In this document: positions 59,308 to 64,000 of the stretch, piece by piece
Position numbering within the stretch: position 1 is the first letter of the stretch
Layout: every line of letters begins with the position of its first letter
Source of the DNA: Actinobacteria bacterium Ga0077560
GTDB lineage: Bacteria > Actinomycetota > Thermoleophilia > Miltoncostaeales > Miltoncostaeaceae
Direction of reading: 5' to 3'
Length of the DNA: 64,000 nt
NCBI GenBank assembly: GCA_001464275.1
Contig: LNFL01000123.1
Span: forward strand, 1 to 64,000
Made by a program: the position numbers and the translations under genes
The notes under the pieces: model-generated
What the model saw: the letters and a program-made list of their open reading frames with translations, nothing else
Databases searched by the model: none
What the model was told of the DNA's origin: nothing

Positions 59308-59978
59308 GCGCCAGCGCGCTGGTGCTGCAGCACGAGGCGTCGGTTCCGCCCGGCCTGCTCGGTGAGTGGATGGCCATGCGCGGCATGCGCATGGACGTCG
59401 TCATGGTCCCGGAGACGGCCTCGCCGGTGCCGGTCGCCGGGTATGACCTGGTGGCGAGCCTCGGCTCGGTGGCCTCGGTGTGCGGCGACCAACCCTGGAT
59501 CGCCCGCGAGACCGAGATCCTGCAGGAGGCGATCGCCCGGGAGACCCCCGTGCTGGGCCTGTGCTTCGGCGGGCAGTCCCTCGCCCATGCGCTGGGGGCC
59601 GTCGTGCGGCCCGCGAGCCGGGCGGAGATCGGCTGGATGCCCGTCGACTCCCAGGACACCGATCTCGTTGCGCCCGGGCCCTGGTTCAGCTGGCACTCCG
59701 ACCGGTTCGACGTGCCGGCCGGCGGCGCCGAGGTGGCCCGCAGCGACGTGTGCCCGCACGCGTTCACCTTCGGGCCGCACCTGGGACTCCAGTTCCACCC
59801 CGAGGTGGATCCCGGCATCGTCGCCGGCTGGGCGGCCGAGGGCACCCAGGATCTGCTGGGCGCGGGTGTGGATCCCGCCGACCTGATCGCGGAGACCGTG
59901 CGCCGCATGCCGGAGGCACGGCCGCGGGCGCTGGCGCTCTTCGACGCCTTCTGGGAGCGGGCGCGGCGCGGCGCGTGA
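59304..59978 (+). CDS. Class I glutamine amidotransferase-like hydrolase
   Basis: A 224-residue GATase1 protein with the nucleophile in VLGLCFGGQSLAHALG and His-x-Glu in LGLQFHPEVDPG. There is no synthetase domain. Stand-alone GATases next to GS-like ligases (as TdnT with TdnQ in aniline degradation) act on gamma-glutamyl compounds, so it may remove or transfer the glutamyl group made by the ligase at 56845. GTG start overlaps the nitrilase stop (GTGA), i.e. tightly coupled. Confidence 0.82.
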   Translation: MSASALVLQHEASVPPGLLGEWMAMRGMRMDVVMVPETASPVPVAGYDLVASLGSVASVCGDQPWIARETEILQEAIARETPVLGLCFGGQSLAHALGAVVRPASRAEIGWMPVDSQDTDLVAPGPWFSWHSDRFDVPAGGAEVARSDVCPHAFTFGPHLGLQFHPEVDPGIVAGWAAEGTQDLLGAGVDPADLIAETVRRMPEARPRALALFDAFWERARRGA

Positions 59979-59991
59979 GCGCCCGCCCGGA

Positions 59992-60420
59992 TCAGCCGAT
60001 CGGGGTGAGCACCACCACGGGGAATGGCCGGTCGGTGAGACGGCGGTAGTTCGCGAACCCGGGGGAGTGCGCCACCAGGCGGTCCCACAGACCCGCCGCC
60101 TCGTCACCCTCGGTGAACCGCGCTGTGCACGGGAGGTCGGAGCCACCCACCACCACCGTCGCGCGAGGGTCGGCGCGCAGGTTGTGGACCCATCCGGGGT
60201 CGTGGTCGCGACCGGCATTGCTGGCGGTCACCACGTAGGCGTCGCCGTCGACGACGAACACGAGCGGCGTGGGGCGCGGCCGTCCGGACCGGCGTCCGGT
60301 GGTGACCAACACCAGCACGGGGTGTCCGCGGAAGCGCGCCCACATCCGGCCCCGGGACCGGCGGTACACCCATGCCTGCGCGCGGGAGAAGCCGCGAATC
60401 ACCGCGTCGGGAGGAGCCAT
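59992..60420 (-). CDS. Deazaflavin-dependent (F420) nitroreductase-like protein
   Basis: A 142-residue split-barrel protein of the Ddn/DUF385 family: VLVLVTTGRRSGRPRPTPLVFV and GRDHDPGWVHNLRADPRATV are its marks (the Ddn-type GGxxxHPxWxxNL motif). Members use cofactor F420, found in actinobacteria, to reduce quinones or nitro compounds. ATG at 60420 with GAGG about 8 bases upstream; a start at 60456 would add 12 residues. Convergent with the amidotransferase gene. Confidence 0.85.
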   Translation of the reverse strand: MAPPDAVIRGFSRAQAWVYRRSRGRMWARFRGHPVLVLVTTGRRSGRPRPTPLVFVVDGDAYVVTASNAGRDHDPGWVHNLRADPRATVVVGGSDLPCTARFTEGDEAAGLWDRLVAHSPGFANYRRLTDRPFPVVVLTPIG

Positions 60421-60459
60421 GCGCCCAGCCTCACGCCGGGGGCATGGCTCTGACAAGGG

Positions 60460-60495
60460 GGTTCCCCCGGGACCGTGCCCTGGCCCGGGGGAACC
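60460..60495 (-). terminator. Strong hairpin after the csbD-like gene
   Basis: GGTTCCCCCGGG (60460-60471) and CCCGGGGGAACC (60484-60495) form a perfect 12-bp stem over a 12-base loop, 8 bases downstream of the csbD-like stop on the minus strand. It is also upstream of the Ddn-like gene start. Confidence 0.65.
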
Positions 60496-60502
60496 ATCCG
60501 GC

Positions 60503-60682
60503 TCAACGCCGGAAGGCGTCCTTGACCTTGTCGATCGCCTCGCCGGCCTTCTCCTTGGCCTGCTCGAGCTGACCCTCGGTCTGGTCGTGCTGACCTTCGC
60601 GACGCGTCTTCTCGTCGTCGGTCAGCGCGCCCGCGGCTTCCTTCACGCGGCCGCCCATCTCCTTGCCCTTGCCTGACTCCAT
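60503..60682 (-). CDS. CsbD-family stress protein
   Basis: A 59-residue, highly charged protein (MESGKGKEMGGRVKEAAGAL, then ending EKAGEAIDKVKDAFRR). The pattern of G-x-x-K-E-x-x-G and A-K-E-K-A-G repeats is that of CsbD, a small general-stress protein of unknown mechanism. ATG at 60682 follows GGGAGGA by 5 bases. It is flanked by hairpins on both sides, so it is probably transcribed alone. Confidence 0.85.
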   Translation of the reverse strand: MESGKGKEMGGRVKEAAGALTDDEKTRREGQHDQTEGQLEQAKEKAGEAIDKVKDAFRR

Positions 60683-60701
60683 GGGGGTCCTCCCGGTCGT
60701 T

Positions 60702-60728
60702 GTGGGCCGGATGGTTCCCCGGCCCCAC
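60702..60728 (-). terminator. Terminator hairpin after the gene at 60752
   Basis: GTGGGCCGG (60702-60710) pairs with CCGGCCCCAC (60719-60728) with a single bulge, between the stop at 60752 and the csbD-like start. Confidence 0.5.
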
Positions 60729-60751
60729 GATGGGAAACCGCGCCGGTCGCC

Positions 60752-61600
60752 TCAGAACCGTCCGTGGCGCCAGTGCGGGGGCGGCGAGAACTCGTGACGC
60801 ACCCACGGTCCCAGCGGGACGGCCTCCTCGAAGACCCACCGGAGCCACAGCGTCCGCTCCCAGCCAACGTCCCATGGCATGAACACCGTCCACCCGCCGG
60901 GCGCCGGCAGCTCGACGTGGGACACGCGCAGCAGCCCCTCGTAGGTCATCCGCACGCCGTCCCACTCCTCGGCCGCCGACGCCCAGTCGACGGCGATGAG
61001 CGGTGCGGGCAGCGTCATGTCGTAGAGCGGCTCGGGAGCGTCGGTCACCGGCCGGGGATGGGCGGCCACCAGGCCCGCCCAGTCGTCGCAGGTGCGGATC
61101 TCCAGCACCCGCGCCGAGGCGGGAACCGCGAGCCGCCACACCTGCGCGCCCTCCGGCGTGCGGGCCTCGTCCGGGACCGGCCAGAGGTCCCCGTCGTCCA
61201 TCGTCGTGGTGTGCGCGCCCACCATGGCGCAGGCGAACGGCGGGTACTCGAACGGTTCGGGCGGCGGGGGAGTGAAGCTCGCCGCCGCCGGCGGGTGCAT
61301 GTCGTGCCCCACCCAGCCCTGGTCAGCCGGTCGGAAGGGTGCGATCCAGGGGTGGGTGGCCATGCCGGCGAGCCAGCCCTCCGCGGCGGTGCGCAGCGCA
61401 TCGGCCTCGGCCTCCAGCGCGCCGATCTCCCGCGCGCGGTCCCGGCCGATGTACGGCGCGACCAGCTCCGGGGCGGAGGTCATCTCCCAGCGCAGATCGG
61501 CGGGGCGCATGCCGTGCACCAGCTCGGCCTGGAGCACCCGCCGGCCCAGGGTGAGCAGCGCCGGCGGCAGGTCCGGCGTGGAGAAGCCATTCGCGTTCAT
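60752..61600 (-). CDS. Hypothetical protein
   Basis: A 282-residue protein, unrecognised. It is rich in Trp and Pro (DMHPPAAASFTPPPPEPFEYPP; GWTVFMPWDVGWERTLWLRWVFEEA), with an N-terminal helical part and no signal peptide or membrane segment. ATG at 61600 begins MNANGFSTPDLPPALLTLG, which looks natural; the frame is open to 61831 but the extra residues are Arg-rich and non-coding-like. The 276 bp between 61600 and the next gene hold no other gene I can support. Confidence 0.5.
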   Translation of the reverse strand: MNANGFSTPDLPPALLTLGRRVLQAELVHGMRPADLRWEMTSAPELVAPYIGRDRAREIGALEAEADALRTAAEGWLAGMATHPWIAPFRPADQGWVGHDMHPPAAASFTPPPPEPFEYPPFACAMVGAHTTTMDDGDLWPVPDEARTPEGAQVWRLAVPASARVLEIRTCDDWAGLVAAHPRPVTDAPEPLYDMTLPAPLIAVDWASAAEEWDGVRMTYEGLLRVSHVELPAPGGWTVFMPWDVGWERTLWLRWVFEEAVPLGPWVRHEFSPPPHWRHGRF

Positions 61601-61876
61601 CGCGAGGCCGGAGGAAGAGAGCCCCCGCCCCCAGGAGAGGATGGGAGCGGGGACCAGGCGCCGGGCCCGGATGTCCTCGGTGAGGACCAGTCCCCGCGGC
61701 CGCGACCCTCGGAAGGTCCGACGGCGGATGACGGTCCGGCCGCACGGTCCACCGGCGATGCGCCGGGCTTCCGGAAAGACGCGGCCGCGGAAACCGGTGC
61801 GGGGGTCACCCGGGTCCGCGGCTGTTGTCACGATAGGACCGCGGCCACCGCACCCACATCGGTGAGGTCCACACGC

Positions 61877-64000
61877 TCACTCCCCCAGGACGTGCTCGCT
61901 CAACGCGGCGGCCAGCTCGCTCCGGTTGCGGACCGCCAGTTTCCGGTAGACCCGGGTGAGGGTGGCCTCCACGGTGCGGCGGCTCACGAACTGGCGGGCG
62001 GCGATCTCCGGGTTGGTGAGACCCTCGGCCGCCAGGCGCGCGATCCGCAGCTCGCTGGGCGACAGGCGGGCCGTGGACGAGGGATTCCAGGTGCGGTTCA
62101 GCTCATCCTCGGCGCGTCGGCGCCACAGCTCCGCGCCCGTGCGGGCGAACTCGTCGTGGGCGGCCTGCAGGGCGGCCCGCGCGGCCGCCCGTTGCCGACG
62201 ACGCCGCTCCAGCTGGCCGAGCACCAGCAGCGAGCGGCCCAGCTCGATCGGGAAGCCGCGGTCGCGCAGGGCGGCCACCGACGCCTCGGCCTGCGCGCTC
62301 GCCAGGGCCTGGTCGCCCTCCGCCGAGGCGATGAGGGCGCGGCAGCGCAGGCACGCGCCGCGCGACCAGATCCGCTGCAGCTCGACGCACCGGCGTTCGT
62401 AGGGGTCCAGCAGCTCCCGGGCCCGCTCCACCTGGCCGGCCAGCACCAATGCCTCCACGGCGTCGGGCACGTAGAACGCATAGCTGGGGTCCGGGCCGTT
62501 GGGATCCAGCCGTTCCAGTGCCGGCTGCGCCCACCGCAGGCCCGCCTCGTGGTCGCCGGCGGCGAGCTCGAGCCGCACCAGCAGGGCGACCATCCAGGAG
62601 ATCGCGGCGGCGGGGTGCCCGGTTCGGGCCAGTTCCATGGCATCGGCCGCGGCCCTCCTGGCGGCGGCCAGATCGCCGTCGAACATGTGGGCGTTGGCAC
62701 GCAGCATGCCCACCGGCGCCCGGGCGAACGGGCCTCCCGTGTCCTCCGCGACGTCCGCGCACATGTCCGCCGCGCGTTCCACGGCGCCGCGGTCACCGCG
62801 CATCGCGCCGAGGTTCCCCAGGTGCACGGCCAGGTACGGGATGTCGCCGAGGTTCCCGAGGGTCGAGAGCGTGCCGATCTCGTCCTCGATGGCGCGGATG
62901 GCCTCGTCGAGGTGCCCCGCGTAGCCGCGCAGCACGGCCCGCACCATGCCGGGGCGCAGCTGCACCCGGGACCGGCGGCGCGGATCGGCGATCTCCTGGG
63001 CGTGCCGGAGGGCCTCGTCGTCGATGCCGCCAACCAGGCGCCAGCGTGCCGCGGCCCGCATGGCGATGGCCTCGCTGAGCGGCCCGTCCTCGCCGGCCGC
63101 GGACGCACGGGCCACCGACAGGTCCGCGTGACCCAGGATCTCCACGGGATCGGCCCCGGTGTAGTGCAGCGCGTGGACCATCACCAGGTGGGCCCATGCG
63201 GCGCCGGCATCGTGATCGGCCAGTTGCTCCAGGGCGCGCTGCAGCAGGTCGACGGCGTCCTGCATCTGGCCCCGCCAGAACTGCGCCTCACCGGCGAGCA
63301 CCAGCACCTGGCCGCCAAGGGGGCCGTCCAGGCTGGGGAGGTCCTCCATCACCTGCACCATCTCCGCGTGCAGGCCGGCCCGGCCGAACAGCTCACATGC
63401 CTGCAGGCCGCGTCGGGCCAACTCGTCGGCCCGATCGGGAGGGGTGAGGCGCCACGACCGGTCGGCGAGCTCGGCCGCGCCGTGGGGGACGCCGCGTGCG
63501 GCCGCGTCCAGGGCGGCCGCCTCGAGGGTGTCGGCCACCTCTGCGTCGGGGCCCTCCACGCTCAACGCCAGGTGCCGCGCGCGGTGCTGCAGGTCGCCCT
63601 GCTCGGTGGCCAGCCGCGCGTGCATCGCGCGGCGTGCGGCGGGCGGCGTGAGCGCCATGATGGCCGACTCGTAGAGCGGGTGCGTGAAGACCACCGAGCC
63701 ACCGGCGCCCACGGCGACCATCCCCGCCAGCTCGGCGGATGCGAGGGCATCCAGGTCGTCGTCCGGGCAGGGCGCGGATGGATCACACGCGAGCCGCAGC
63801 AGGGCGTCGCGGGTTCGCGCGGGAAGGGTCGCCAGACGTCGCGACACCGCGGCGCTCACGTCGACCGGCACGGGCAGCGGGGCGTCGGGTGATGGCGGCT
63901 CGGCCTCCGTGGCCCGGGCGAGCTCCAGCGCGGCAAGGGGGTTCCCCCGCGCCGCCCGGGTGATGCGGCGGACCACGTCGGGACGCAGATCCCGGCCGCC
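61877..64000 (-). CDS. Large LuxR-family ATPase regulator (LAL type), N-terminus beyond window
   Basis: At least 707 residues are inside the window; the Walker motifs lie past the right edge. The visible start VRRITRAARGNPLAALELARA is the GNPLA sensor segment of the ATPase domain, followed by a helical TPR-like region and a C-terminal LuxR HTH (LSPSELRIARLAAEGLTNPEIAARQFVS, RTVEATLTRVYRKLAVRNR). Same architecture as the protein at 48576-51305 but clearly a different paralogue. Target unknown. Confidence 0.9.
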   Translation of the reverse strand, partial: GGRDLRPDVVRRITRAARGNPLAALELARATEAEPPSPDAPLPVPVDVSAAVSRRLATLPARTRDALLRLACDPSAPCPDDDLDALASAELAGMVAVGAGGSVVFTHPLYESAIMALTPPAARRAMHARLATEQGDLQHRARHLALSVEGPDAEVADTLEAAALDAAARGVPHGAAELADRSWRLTPPDRADELARRGLQACELFGRAGLHAEMVQVMEDLPSLDGPLGGQVLVLAGEAQFWRGQMQDAVDLLQRALEQLADHDAGAAWAHLVMVHALHYTGADPVEILGHADLSVARASAAGEDGPLSEAIAMRAAARWRLVGGIDDEALRHAQEIADPRRRSRVQLRPGMVRAVLRGYAGHLDEAIRAIEDEIGTLSTLGNLGDIPYLAVHLGNLGAMRGDRGAVERAADMCADVAEDTGGPFARAPVGMLRANAHMFDGDLAAARRAAADAMELARTGHPAAAISWMVALLVRLELAAGDHEAGLRWAQPALERLDPNGPDPSYAFYVPDAVEALVLAGQVERARELLDPYERRCVELQRIWSRGACLRCRALIASAEGDQALASAQAEASVAALRDRGFPIELGRSLLVLGQLERRRRQRAAARAALQAAHDEFARTGAELWRRRAEDELNRTWNPSSTARLSPSELRIARLAAEGLTNPEIAARQFVSRRTVEATLTRVYRKLAVRNRSELAAALSEHVLGE

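Noticed and set aside
1-64000. Insertion sequences, prophage genes, integrase or attachment sites
   Set aside because: No transposase, integrase or phage structural protein is recognisable, and no long terminal inverted repeats were seen; tRNA-Ala is not flanked by integration genes.

Overview
The window is about 72 percent G+C, uses many GTG starts, and carries the conserved core order rplU-rpmA-obg-proB-proA-nadD-rsfS ... leuS ... comEA/comEC-holA-rpsT-murJ-lepA-hemW-hrcA-dnaJ-prmA-rsmE-HIT-phoH-ybeY-dgkA-era. It also has two large LuxR-type ATPase regulators, an F420-type nitroreductase-like protein and a DUF6578-like protein. Together these suggest a chromosomal segment of a high-GC actinobacterium, most likely a deep lineage such as Thermoleophilia/Solirubrobacterales; the lineage is inference. 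I see no insertion sequence, phage, CRISPR array or plasmid gene.

Layout. 1-730: start of a DHA2-type drug efflux pump divergent from its TetR regulator, with two palindromic operators between them. 800-5650: ribosomal proteins L21/L27, Obg, proline genes proB and a catalytically altered proA, nadD, rsfS and a tRNA-Ala(GGC) with a good promoter and terminator. 5690-12634: a USP-like protein, a FapA/DUF342 protein, an acyl-CoA ligase, a glutathionyl-hydroquinone reductase, a secreted AMIN/GerMN protein and small genes. 12674-31200: translation, competence, replication, cell-wall and heat-shock genes ending with era. 31226-33309: a membrane protein, a secreted trypsin-like protease coupled to mutM. 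33360-39806: a tightly coupled unit deoC-like-hisIE-trpE-trpG-trpD-trpC, followed by a TlpA-type thioredoxin and CcmH. 39883-46341: acetyltransferase, GGDEF cyclase, stand-alone TrpB2, a GAF-GGDEF-HD-GYP protein and an HDOD-LuxR fusion, plus small genes. 46406-55703: DUF72, DUF6578-like and GNAT proteins, a LuxR ATPase, and two secreted proteins (RTX repeats; beta-propeller plus papain-like domain) and a SIMPL protein. 55891-59978: a GntR/FCD regulator with an operator-controlled operon of glutamine-synthetase-like ligase, nitrilase and class I glutamine amidotransferase. 59992-64000: Ddn-like protein, CsbD, an unknown protein, and a second partial LuxR ATPase.

Three themes stand out. First, at least ten genes have a TANNNT hexamer 6-9 bases before the start codon and no Shine-Dalgarno sequence, i.e. 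leaderless transcription looks like a standard mode here. Second, several housekeeping homologues have lost catalytic residues: ProA (Cys to His), DeoC (both Schiff-base lysines) and Obg (G4 NKxD). Third, leuS, lepA, phoH, trpB and the HDOD gene are each broken by a small frame-shifting deletion in a conserved stretch, and three further genes (rsfS, the gene after hrcA, prmA) lack a normal start. Because leuS is essential, I suspect systematic small deletions in the assembly, but microhomology-type deletion in the organism is not excluded.

The most promising candidate for an undescribed system is the GS-like ligase/nitrilase/amidotransferase operon, which could gamma-glutamylate an amine, hydrolyse a nitrile and then remove the glutamyl group.
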